The position numbers were made by a program, and so were the translations under genes. From NCBI GenBank assembly GCA_026014745.1, contig JAOZHS010000001.1, forward strand, positions 124,001-188,000: a DNA stretch of 64,000 nucleotides. The letters are read 5' to 3'. Positions 8,683 through 16,885 of the stretch are shown one piece after another. The notes under the pieces are model-generated. The model worked only from the letters and a program-made list of their open reading frames with translations, was not told the DNA's origin and ran no database searches. The stretch's first letter is position 1. Every line of letters starts with the position of its first letter. This DNA is from Candidatus Bathyarchaeota archaeon. Its GTDB lineage: Archaea; Thermoproteota; Bathyarchaeia; Bathyarchaeales; Bathycorpusculaceae.

Positions 8683-10761
8683 TTAATAGGTTTTTGGTTG
8701 ATAAACACACCAGGGGTCCTCAGTTAAGTAATCTTTTTTGGCTTTGACTGGCACGTGTAAGTCTCCGCAGTAATCGATGAAGTCACCTGAAAGTCCATAG
8801 GCGCGTGCACGGCAGCCGCCACATATCGTTTTGAATTCGCATGCGCCGCATTTGCCTTTGAGGCAATCTGGGTTACGAAGCGCCTTAAACACTTCAGAGC
8901 CAAACCAGATGTCTTTGAAGCTTTGCTCACGAATATTGCCTAGTTTTATAGGTAAGTAGGGGCAGGGGGTTACGTCTCCGTTGGGGTAGATGCGGCAGTA
9001 ATGCATACCTGCAATGCAGCCCCTAATCCACTGTCTCATATCTAAGCCCATGCCTTTGGCGATACGCATGAATTGTGGTGCACACGAGGGGCGAACGTTT
9101 AATCGATGTTTATGAACTTTGGCGAATGTGTTGGTTATCATGTCTTCGTATTTTTGTGGTGAAATGTCATCTAATTTGACGCCGCGACCGGTGGGTACGA
9201 GGAAGAATAGGTGGAAGTTTTCGACGCCGATGGATTCGGCAAGGGTCATGATGTCGTCTATTTGGTTGTAGTTGTCGTGTGTGAGGGTTGTGTTAACTTG
9301 AACAAGCACGTTGTTCTTTCTTAGCGCTTTACAGGCGTTTACTGCTTTTTCCCATGCGCCCGCTACTCCTCGGAATTCGTCATGCTGCGCTGGAATGTTT
9401 GAATCTAAACTAATGGAAACAGTTGCGATACCTGCTGCTTTTAGCTTCTTGGCTACAGCGTCATCAATTAGGTAACCGTTGCTTCCCAACCCCATCTTTA
9501 ACCCCTTTTTGGAACCGTACTCTATGAGCTCAAAAATGTCGGGGCGTAGCAATGGTTCGCCGCCGCTTAGAATAAGCAGGGGGCTACTAACTTGATAGAT
9601 TTGGTCGATTAGTTCTTTGGCTTCTTTGGTGGTTAATTCATCTTCGAGTTTTTTGTCGGTTGCGTTGATGTAGCAGTGGCTGCATTTCATGTTACATTCG
9701 CGGGTAACATTGTAGGACATGACCAATGGAACATAATGCTCGGTTGATTTTGCCTCGGGCGAATACGCTAGCTTTAGGTAATATTCGCATAAGCCGTCTT
9801 TAGCCATAAGTTTAGGCTGCCAAAGCGTGAATGGAAACGGCAGGACTGTGTCGAGCATTGCTTTGGCGTGTGCAAAACAGAAATTGTTGCAGAATAACGT
9901 GGAAACTTTTGGGTCGATGCCATAGTTTTGTTGGGCGAACTGATGACCGCCATGTATTGGGCAGTTAAGGAATTCCATTTTACCATCAAGAGTTGACCCA
10001 TCCATTGTCATGTTGATGAAGTGGTCTGCTAACATGACTGACTGGAGTTTCTCTCGGCGCATGCCAACCCTTAGTGTTACTTCAAGGGCGATGTTGACGG
10101 TTTTTTGACCAAACTCATCTTTTACCCTTTTCATGGCTGCTTCAACGGCTTCATAACCAAACGTCTTTACGAGCTCCGAAAGAACCAAGAGACCTTTGAT
10201 GGTTTCGTATTCTTGGAGAAACCTCATTAGGACAACTTGCTGCGCCCAGTCATCAAAAAGCTTCTCTAACGCCTGTGCAGCTTTGGGGTCTTTGTTCGCT
10301 AAGAGGGCTTCAACTTGTTTTTGGCCCTGTTTTAGCTTATTGAATAAAGCGATTTTTTCCTCGCTGTTTAAGTGATTATTTTTAGCTATGACGTTTGCAT
10401 CATAGTTTAGGTGCATGACGTCTTTGGTTAATTCTTTGGCGTCTGCGTAGAATTCGCCGTAAATCTTGTTAAGGTTTGAAGTGACGTTAGGCAGTTTGAT
10501 TTGTAACTCGTCAAGCAAGACTTGGGTTTCAGATTCCATCTTGGAGACCATTGCCATATGATAAAGCAGTGAACCCGCCATGCCGGGATCAGGTTGTTTA
10601 CCCATGGCTCCGGCAAAAATTTGGGTGACTACTTTTTTAGCGGAATCAAAATCTTGCTGCTCAATTGCACTGAGTGCTTGGTTTAGTTTGGTTTTGCGTT
10701 CGTTTAGGAGTTGAGCCCATTTATGGCATTGTCTAACATCAAAGTTTGTCATGCGTCGCAT
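8683..10761 (-). CDS. Radical SAM/SPASM protein with a large N-terminal domain
   Basis: The C-terminal half is a radical S-adenosylmethionine enzyme: CNMKCSHC at residues 356-363 holds the [4Fe-4S] cluster, SGGEPLL at 399-405 binds SAM, and a SPASM domain after about residue 565 (CRIYPNGDVTPCPY and CGACEFKTICGGC) should hold extra clusters. This half resembles heme-pathway AhbC/AhbD and peptide-modifying enzymes. Residues 1-330 are an unusual helical extension with CPIHGG (267-272) and CNNFC (291-295), which recalls amino-thiazoline hydrolase-like domains only loosely. The substrate is unknown. It starts at ATG 10761 or 10752. Confidence 0.8.
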   Translation of the reverse strand: MRRMTNFDVRQCHKWAQLLNERKTKLNQALSAIEQQDFDSAKKVVTQIFAGAMGKQPDPGMAGSLLYHMAMVSKMESETQVLLDELQIKLPNVTSNLNKIYGEFYADAKELTKDVMHLNYDANVIAKNNHLNSEEKIALFNKLKQGQKQVEALLANKDPKAAQALEKLFDDWAQQVVLMRFLQEYETIKGLLVLSELVKTFGYEAVEAAMKRVKDEFGQKTVNIALEVTLRVGMRREKLQSVMLADHFINMTMDGSTLDGKMEFLNCPIHGGHQFAQQNYGIDPKVSTLFCNNFCFAHAKAMLDTVLPFPFTLWQPKLMAKDGLCEYYLKLAYSPEAKSTEHYVPLVMSYNVTRECNMKCSHCYINATDKKLEDELTTKEAKELIDQIYQVSSPLLILSGGEPLLRPDIFELIEYGSKKGLKMGLGSNGYLIDDAVAKKLKAAGIATVSISLDSNIPAQHDEFRGVAGAWEKAVNACKALRKNNVLVQVNTTLTHDNYNQIDDIMTLAESIGVENFHLFFLVPTGRGVKLDDISPQKYEDMITNTFAKVHKHRLNVRPSCAPQFMRIAKGMGLDMRQWIRGCIAGMHYCRIYPNGDVTPCPYLPIKLGNIREQSFKDIWFGSEVFKALRNPDCLKGKCGACEFKTICGGCRARAYGLSGDFIDYCGDLHVPVKAKKDYLTEDPWCVYQPKTY

Positions 10762-10907
10762 ACCCTTGAAGCATAAGATTTACAGGTTGACCCTAAAAAA
10801 GACTAGCGAAGTTTCTGCTAGTTAGCTTGTTGCATCTTCAAAAGAAACGTAGACCCAATAGACTAATTAGGCGCCAAGGAAACATAGCCCAAGAAAGGGT
10901 GAACCGT

Positions 10908-11210
10908 TTGGATTTAGATGCAAACATGATCAACCTCATTCTTGCCTTAGTTGGTTTCCTAATTATGTTTGGGTACCTTGGCGGCATTGGCATCAACAAA
11001 CCCCGAGGCATGAGCGTCAAAACGTGGTGCGCAGGCTATCTCGGCGTCGCTATCGTATTCGATATATTAGCCATAATCGGTATGGGCTTTGGCTACATTT
11101 GGTTAACCTATCTGCTTGTTGGTTTAGCGGCAGGCGCCGCCACTGGCTTAGGCCTACACGTAATGCATCACATAAACGAAGAAGACGAACATCCAACCAT
11201 AATGGGTTAA
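10908..11210 (+). CDS. Small three-helix membrane protein
   Basis: Unrecognised protein of 100 residues with three hydrophobic helices and a short acidic C-terminal tail (NEEDEHPTIMG). The frame is open back to 10827, but a GGTGA site at 10898-10902 lies five bases before TTG 10908, so that start is preferred. The upstream residues are charged and look non-coding. It converges on treT and ends inside a palindrome that also carries treT's stop codon. Confidence 0.55.
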   Translation: MDLDANMINLILALVGFLIMFGYLGGIGINKPRGMSVKTWCAGYLGVAIVFDILAIIGMGFGYIWLTYLLVGLAAGAATGLGLHVMHHINEEDEHPTIMG

Positions 11211-11218
11211 ACCCATTA
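11200..11218. terminator. Palindrome over two convergent stop codons
   Basis: A perfect 19-base inverted repeat (TAATGGGT, TAA, ACCCATTA) contains the stop codons of both the membrane-protein gene and the convergent treT gene. It could serve as a compact two-way terminator. Confidence 0.4.
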
Positions 11219-12454
11219 TTCATTTAATAATTCATCAAACAAAATCAAATAATCCCTTATCTGGCAAATAATCAAGAAATTTTTCCGCACATACTCTTTG
11301 CCACTTGCACCCATCTGCATAGCCATATCCCTGTTCTTCAACAAACTAAGCGTTTTCTCTGCTGCCTGATCCACCGTATCGACCAAAAACCCGTTTTCAC
11401 CATCAATAATCTGTAGCGGAATCCCTCCTACCCTGCGTCCAACAACGGGAACCCCCTTCCACAGCGCCTCTGCCACTGTTAAACCAAACCCCTCGCGCGT
11501 AGACATCTGCAACACTACCTGTGAAGCACTCTGAAATGCGTTGACCTCATGATCTTTAACGCCTTTGAGGTCAGTTAACAGGTGAATGTCGGGATCTTCG
11601 GCTGCGTGCCGCGCGGTTTTTTCAAAGTATAGCCAGCCTTCAGGGTCGTCACTTGCCATGCCTGCAATTAAAAGCAGTTGCGCGGTCGGAAACTGCCTCT
11701 TCACTAAGTGATACACATCGATGGCGCCTGAAGGGTCCTTCCAAGGGTCAAACCGCCCCACCTGCGTAATAATAGGCTGGTCGGCTTGGATGTCATATCT
11801 TTCTAGAACTGAGAGAATTTCGGGGTCGGAGAGTTCACGGTTTTTTTCGCTAAGCGGATTAATCGAAGGTGGACGAATAGTCAGCGTAGGCACAGTTAAG
11901 CTGGGAACCACATATTGTTTTGCAGTGAAGATTGCCGCGTCATAACTGGCAATGTAGGGTTCAAGGAACTCCCAAACCGTCAAGTTAGGCGTGGACAAAT
12001 CCACATGGCACCGCCAAATCCACCGATTGCTTTTTTTAGGATAAAATTGGATAAGCGCGGCTGGTTGAGCATCATGAACCATCACGATGTCAGTGTCCAA
12101 TTTTGATAATTCACTGTTTTTTTTGTTATATTCAATATAGGTTTGTTCTTCTTCTTTGCTTAATGTCAGATTCATGCCTTGCAGAGCGTTGTGGATTTTT
12201 TTGGTAACGCTAAAAAATTCAAGGTCTCCTTTGAGAACCTCCCACTGCGTGTCTATGCCGATATCGCGCATTAAGGGTACCATGCTTTGCAATATCTCTG
12301 CTACTCCACCCCCGAACGCTGTTGAATTAACATGCGTCACCGATTTACCCTTGAGTTTTTCGCCGAGTTCTCGAACCGCCTTTATGTTTTCGTCATCCAC
12401 AATGCCCACATAATCTTCAAGCCTAATTTTCTCTTTCAAATCAACCCGCAGCAT
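11216..12454 (-). CDS. treT: Trehalose glycosyltransferring synthase
   Basis: GT4-family transferase that makes trehalose from an NDP-glucose and glucose, reversibly in characterised Thermococcales and Thermoproteus enzymes. The N-terminus has HVNSTAFGGGVAEIL near residues 41-55, a TreT hallmark. The C-terminal GT-B domain has VGRFDPWKDP near 243 and the E-x7-E element in REGFGLTVAEALWKG near 330. The 412-residue length is normal. It lies opposite a treZ-GH57-treY-malQ operon, so trehalose can be made by two routes. A TATA-like CTAAATATT near 12500 fits a short leader before the ATG. Confidence 0.92.
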   Translation of the reverse strand: MLRVDLKEKIRLEDYVGIVDDENIKAVRELGEKLKGKSVTHVNSTAFGGGVAEILQSMVPLMRDIGIDTQWEVLKGDLEFFSVTKKIHNALQGMNLTLSKEEEQTYIEYNKKNSELSKLDTDIVMVHDAQPAALIQFYPKKSNRWIWRCHVDLSTPNLTVWEFLEPYIASYDAAIFTAKQYVVPSLTVPTLTIRPPSINPLSEKNRELSDPEILSVLERYDIQADQPIITQVGRFDPWKDPSGAIDVYHLVKRQFPTAQLLLIAGMASDDPEGWLYFEKTARHAAEDPDIHLLTDLKGVKDHEVNAFQSASQVVLQMSTREGFGLTVAEALWKGVPVVGRRVGGIPLQIIDGENGFLVDTVDQAAEKTLSLLKNRDMAMQMGASGKEYVRKNFLIICQIRDYLILFDELLNE

Positions 12455-12585
12455 AAAAAAACCCCAAAATCAAAATAACCCAAAAATGACAAATAATATT
12501 TAGTTCGCGCCTAATAATAATGTATTCGCGTTTTAACTGCTAACATTAGTCAGCAAAGAGACGATTTAACCTTCTGCTGTAGCTG

Positions 12586-12600
12586 CTTTATAGTTTAAAC
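12586..12600 (+). promoter_or_regulatory. TATA box of the treZ operon
   Basis: CTTTATAGTTTAAAC is centred near 12591. The predicted transcript start near 12617 lies only about five bases before TTG 12622, so the treZ message would be nearly leaderless. Confidence 0.45.
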
Positions 12601-12621
12601 TTGTGGGATTAAGGGAAAAAA

Positions 12622-14457
12622 TTGCGTGTGGGCGCTGATTTTGAGTATGGAACCTGCCGTTTTGTAGTGTGGGCTCCAAACCGCCGCCAAGTCACCTTGT
12701 CTCTGCCCCTAGAGGACCAGTGGTTTGACCTTGACTCTGTCGGCAACGGCTACTGGACTCACACTGTTGAAGGCATAGACCCCAACACCCAATACCTGTA
12801 CCGCCTAGACGGCGATGCTCTAAAACCTGACCCTGCCTCAAATTATCAGCCAAACGGCGTCTTTGGCGCATCCTCAGTTGTTGACCATGACGCCTACAAA
12901 TGGGCTGAAGGCAACTGGCGTGGGTTGGACTTAGCAGACTTGGTTTTTTATGAGCTGCATGTGGGGACTTTTACGCCTGAGGGCACCCTAAAAGCCGCCG
13001 CCCAACGCGTAGGTGAGCTTGCCGATTTAGGCGTTACAGCCTTAGAGTTGATGCCGCTTAACCAGTTCTCAGGCAAACGCAATTGGGGGTATGATGGAGT
13101 TTTTCCCTATGCAGTGCAAAACAGTTACGGTGTTCCCGACGACTTCAAAGCCCTCGTCGACCAATGCCACCGCCATGGTATCGCTTTGTTTTTGGATGTA
13201 GTTATTAATCATCTTGGACCCGAAGGTAACTGCCTCAACGATTATGGACCCTACTTTCCGCTGACGCAAATTGGACGTTGGGGACCCACCGTCAACTTGG
13301 ACAGCGCAGGCAATGAGGGTGTGCGTAACTACTTCAAAGAAAACGTGCTCTACTGGTTTAATCGCTTCCACATAGACGGCATCCGCCTCGACGCTATCTT
13401 ATTTATGCCCGATAACAGTTCCACCCCTTTTCTAGCCGAATTAACCCAAACAGTGCATAACCTTGGAGAACAATTGGGGAAAAAAATTCACTTAATCGCT
13501 GAAACCAGCTACAACCTCCCAAAAGTCTTAACGTCCACTCAGGAAGGCGGATTCGGCTTTGAAGCCCAGTGGTTGGACGATTTCCAACATGCCCTTCACG
13601 CCCTGCTAACGGGTGAACGGGAAGGTTACTACCGTGACTACGGCAGCATAGAAGATGTTGCAGAGGCATTGCGTGAAGCATACGTTTACGTAGGCGACCA
13701 ATCCAGCTATAAACGCAGACAACCCAGTGAATCCACCCAAAACGTTGCAGCCGACCGCTTTGTTGTTTTTGGGCAGAACCATGATCAAGTGGGTAACCGC
13801 CTAAAAGGCGACCGACTAACAACATCCGCAGGTTTAGAAGCCGCTAAACTCGCCGCCGGCATAGTGCTTCTTTCTCCCTATGTCCCGTTGCTTTTTATGG
13901 GTGAAGAATACGGGGAAACCGCGCCTTTTTTGTTCTTCACTGACTATTCCGACCAAATCCTAATCGACAACATCCGCGATGCTAGAAAAAAAGAGTTTGA
14001 ACATTTTCACTGGACAGGCGAGGTTCCTGACCCTCAGAGCACCCATACGTTTTTGGCTTCAAAACTAAACTGGCAGCAACGTAACAGCGAGCAAGGCAAA
14101 AAAGTCACCTGCTACTACCATGACCTGATTTCCTTAAGGAAAAATGGTCTGTTTCGTCCTCAACCTGACCGACAAATAAAGGAGGTTCTAACCGAGCAGA
14201 ACAGCCTTCTTTTAATACATAAACTCTCCGCGGATGTTGAAGCGGTTATTGCTGCAAACTTTTCGAGCCAAAACTGCACTTTCACGTTTCCCTTTTTAGG
14301 TGAGTACCTCAAGGTTTTGGACTCTGCCGACGCCAAATACGCTGGCTCTGGCATTGCTCTCCCCCAAACCACTACTCAAGGTCAGCAACTAACCTTGGCT
14401 GGCTTTACTTTGGCAGTTTACCAAAAACCCCATCAAGGAGACAAAGGCGTTGGCTGA
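12622..14457 (+). CDS. treZ: Malto-oligosyltrehalose trehalohydrolase
   Basis: GH13 enzyme that releases trehalose from the maltooligosyl-trehalose made by TreY. An N-terminal beta domain (FEYGTCRFVVWAPNRRQVTL) precedes the barrel. Catalytic residues are visible in GIRLDAI (nucleophile Asp near 257), AETSYN (acid Glu near 294) and FGQNHDQVGNR (Asp near 388). The 611-residue length is typical. It starts at TTG, with AAGGGA upstream. The GH57 gene starts inside its last eight bases, which indicates translational coupling. Confidence 0.93.
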   Translation: MRVGADFEYGTCRFVVWAPNRRQVTLSLPLEDQWFDLDSVGNGYWTHTVEGIDPNTQYLYRLDGDALKPDPASNYQPNGVFGASSVVDHDAYKWAEGNWRGLDLADLVFYELHVGTFTPEGTLKAAAQRVGELADLGVTALELMPLNQFSGKRNWGYDGVFPYAVQNSYGVPDDFKALVDQCHRHGIALFLDVVINHLGPEGNCLNDYGPYFPLTQIGRWGPTVNLDSAGNEGVRNYFKENVLYWFNRFHIDGIRLDAILFMPDNSSTPFLAELTQTVHNLGEQLGKKIHLIAETSYNLPKVLTSTQEGGFGFEAQWLDDFQHALHALLTGEREGYYRDYGSIEDVAEALREAYVYVGDQSSYKRRQPSESTQNVAADRFVVFGQNHDQVGNRLKGDRLTTSAGLEAAKLAAGIVLLSPYVPLLFMGEEYGETAPFLFFTDYSDQILIDNIRDARKKEFEHFHWTGEVPDPQSTHTFLASKLNWQQRNSEQGKKVTCYYHDLISLRKNGLFRPQPDRQIKEVLTEQNSLLLIHKLSADVEAVIAANFSSQNCTFTFPFLGEYLKVLDSADAKYAGSGIALPQTTTQGQQLTLAGFTLAVYQKPHQGDKGVG

Positions 14458-16885
14458 CCACTTCATATGCATCCATGGTCACTTCTATCAGCCTCCCCGA
14501 GAAAATCCTTGGCTTGAAAAAGTTGATTTCCAAGAATCCGCCCAGCCCTACCATGACTGGAATCAACGTGTAACCGCGGAATGCTACGCCCCCAACGCTG
14601 TATCACGCGTCATGGATGCCGATTGGCGCATAATCGGTTTAATCAACAATTACACCCGCATCAGCTTCAACTTTGGCCCAACCCTGATGTATTGGTTAGC
14701 TAAGCATAAACCCCAAGTCTACCAAGCCATCCTCAACGCGGACCAAGAAAGCATGAACAATTTTGATGGTCACGGCTCAGCCATTGCACAGGTCTATAAT
14801 CATATGATAATGCCGCTTGCTAACCGACGCGACAAAGAAACCCAGGTAAAATGGGCTATACGAGATTTCCAAGTCCGCTTCAACCGCCCCCCGGAGGGTA
14901 TGTGGCTACCTGAAACAGCTGTCGACCTTGAAACCCTTGAGGTACTCGCAGAAAACAACATAAAATTCACTATTCTTGGGCCACAGCAAGCCGCAAAAGC
15001 TCAACGAATAGGTGCAACTGAATGGACTGATGTTTCCGACGGAAAAATTGATCCGCGCCGTTGCTATCTTTGTCGTTTACCCTCTGGAAAAACGATTAGT
15101 TTGTTCTTTTTTGATAAGCGCACCGCCAGCGACATCGCCTTTGGGAATTTGCTGGAGAACGGAGAAGCCTTCGCTAATCGTTTAATTGATGCTTTCCAAG
15201 ACAACGAAGATGACCCCCTAATCGAGAGTGTAGCCAGCGACGGCGAACTCTACGGTCACCATCACCCCCACGGCGACATGACCCTGGCCTACTGCATCTA
15301 CTACATCGTGTCCACCGACGCGGCGAAACTCACAAACTATGGTGAGTTCCTCGAAAAATATCCTCCAACCTTTGAAGTCCAAATTCAAGAAAACACCTCT
15401 TGGAGTTGCATCCATGGCGTGGAACGTTGGCGAAGCGACTGCGGAGATAACATGGGCAAAATCGGTTGGCATCAGGCATGGCGTAAACCTTTGCGTGCCG
15501 CTATGGATTGGCTACGCGATACTTTAGCTCCTCAATTTGAAGCGGAAGCCCAGCAGTACTTCAACGACCCCTGGGGTGCCCGAAACAACTACATCGACGT
15601 CCTATTAGACCGCTCAAAAGAAAACATTGAAGCCTTCCTAGGAAAGTATGCCAAAAAACCCTTAACTGATCCTGAAAAACGGCGTGTCATAAAACTCTTG
15701 GAGATGCAGCGTCATGCCATGCTTATGTATACGAGTTGCGGCTGGTTCTTTGACGAAATTTCTGGTATAGAAACCGTGCAGGTGATGATGTATGCGGCGC
15801 GGGCTATGCAGCTAGCCAAAGAACTATTCAATTTAGACCTTGAAAGTCAATACAAAACCTTCTTAGCCCAAGCCCCAAGTAACATCGCTGAGTTCGAGAA
15901 CGGAGCAAAAATCTACTCCATATTCATCGAACCCGCAATCGTGGACTTCGCAAAAATAAGCGCCCAAAACACAATTATGGACCTGTTTGAAGACAACATA
16001 GCGTCCGATGCATTAAACACCCATAAACCTAACAACTGTTTTCACATAGCTACAAGCGCCATTGAGAAACGCGATGACGGCAAATTCCGTTTCATAATCA
16101 ATCGCTCAACAATTTCTTCGGACATAACTTTGGACGAGGAAAGTTTTGGTTGCGCCGCAATTTGGTTAGGAGACCACAACGTAAGTTGCGGAGCTAAACG
16201 GGACATGCCGGATAGAGCCTTCAAGGCTTTACGCAGAAGGGCGCTGGCGTGTTTTGAGCGGGGACAAATAAACGAGATAATTGTTCTTTTGTCCAAGTAT
16301 TTTGGCGAGAACACTTACTCGCTAAAGGATCTGTTTCGAGATGACCAACGCTATATCCTTGATTTTATTCTTAGCGACGGGTTGAAGAAAGCCAAAGACC
16401 TCTATGACATCATCTACCGAGACAACTCTGCGTTGCTTCGATTCATGAAACAAACCCGAATTCCCTCACCAAAACCGCTCCTAGCCGCAGCCGAAACCGT
16501 TCTAAACATGGAGATAGAGCAAGCATTTTTAGAGCAGACACCTGATTTAGAAAAACTCCAAAAACTAATCGCGGATTCTAAGCAGCTCTCGGTTACGCTT
16601 GACAAAGAAACGTTGGGCTTTCGGGCTAGCCAAAAAATTGCTGAAGAACTCAGCAAATTCCAAGCGAACCCTCAAAACTTTGAAGCCCTTCAATCCATCA
16701 CTGCCCTTATCAAAATGGCTTTAGAGCTTCCCATGCAACTTGACCTTTGGCAATCTCAAAATGTAGCCTTCAAAATCGCCCAGAATCACTACAGAAAACT
16801 CAAAGAACAGCCAGACGCCGACTCTCAAGCTTGGGTCACCGCGTTTTCAGAGTTGTGCAACTTGATTGGGATACGGTTAGCATGA
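14450..16885 (+). CDS. GH57-family glycosidase with DUF3536 region
   Basis: Retaining glycosidase of family GH57, acting on alpha-glucans. HGHFYQPPRENPW near residues 9-21 and GMWLPETAVDLETLEVLAE near 150-168 mark the GH57 barrel. A SDGELYGHHHPHGD segment near 262-275 follows. The long C-terminal half corresponds to DUF3536. The 811-residue protein starts at TTG inside treZ and ends in an ATGA overlap with treY. In Sulfolobus trehalose clusters the debranching enzyme TreX sits between treZ and treY, so a glucan-trimming or debranching role is inferred for this protein. Confidence 0.85.
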   Translation: MADHFICIHGHFYQPPRENPWLEKVDFQESAQPYHDWNQRVTAECYAPNAVSRVMDADWRIIGLINNYTRISFNFGPTLMYWLAKHKPQVYQAILNADQESMNNFDGHGSAIAQVYNHMIMPLANRRDKETQVKWAIRDFQVRFNRPPEGMWLPETAVDLETLEVLAENNIKFTILGPQQAAKAQRIGATEWTDVSDGKIDPRRCYLCRLPSGKTISLFFFDKRTASDIAFGNLLENGEAFANRLIDAFQDNEDDPLIESVASDGELYGHHHPHGDMTLAYCIYYIVSTDAAKLTNYGEFLEKYPPTFEVQIQENTSWSCIHGVERWRSDCGDNMGKIGWHQAWRKPLRAAMDWLRDTLAPQFEAEAQQYFNDPWGARNNYIDVLLDRSKENIEAFLGKYAKKPLTDPEKRRVIKLLEMQRHAMLMYTSCGWFFDEISGIETVQVMMYAARAMQLAKELFNLDLESQYKTFLAQAPSNIAEFENGAKIYSIFIEPAIVDFAKISAQNTIMDLFEDNIASDALNTHKPNNCFHIATSAIEKRDDGKFRFIINRSTISSDITLDEESFGCAAIWLGDHNVSCGAKRDMPDRAFKALRRRALACFERGQINEIIVLLSKYFGENTYSLKDLFRDDQRYILDFILSDGLKKAKDLYDIIYRDNSALLRFMKQTRIPSPKPLLAAAETVLNMEIEQAFLEQTPDLEKLQKLIADSKQLSVTLDKETLGFRASQKIAEELSKFQANPQNFEALQSITALIKMALELPMQLDLWQSQNVAFKIAQNHYRKLKEQPDADSQAWVTAFSELCNLIGIRLA

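Noticed and set aside
8502-8747. Plus-strand 81-codon frame before the radical SAM gene end
   Set aside because: It overlaps the 3' end of the radical SAM gene, has cysteine/leucine-rich shadow composition and shows no ribosome site.
13403-13825. Minus-strand 140-codon frame inside treZ
   Set aside because: It is a shadow of the treZ coding strand with unlikely composition and no independent signals.
16747-16881. Longer start for treY
   Set aside because: The extra 45 codons overlap the GH57 gene and do not resemble TreY; the ATGA overlap at 16882 gives the family's normal N-terminus.
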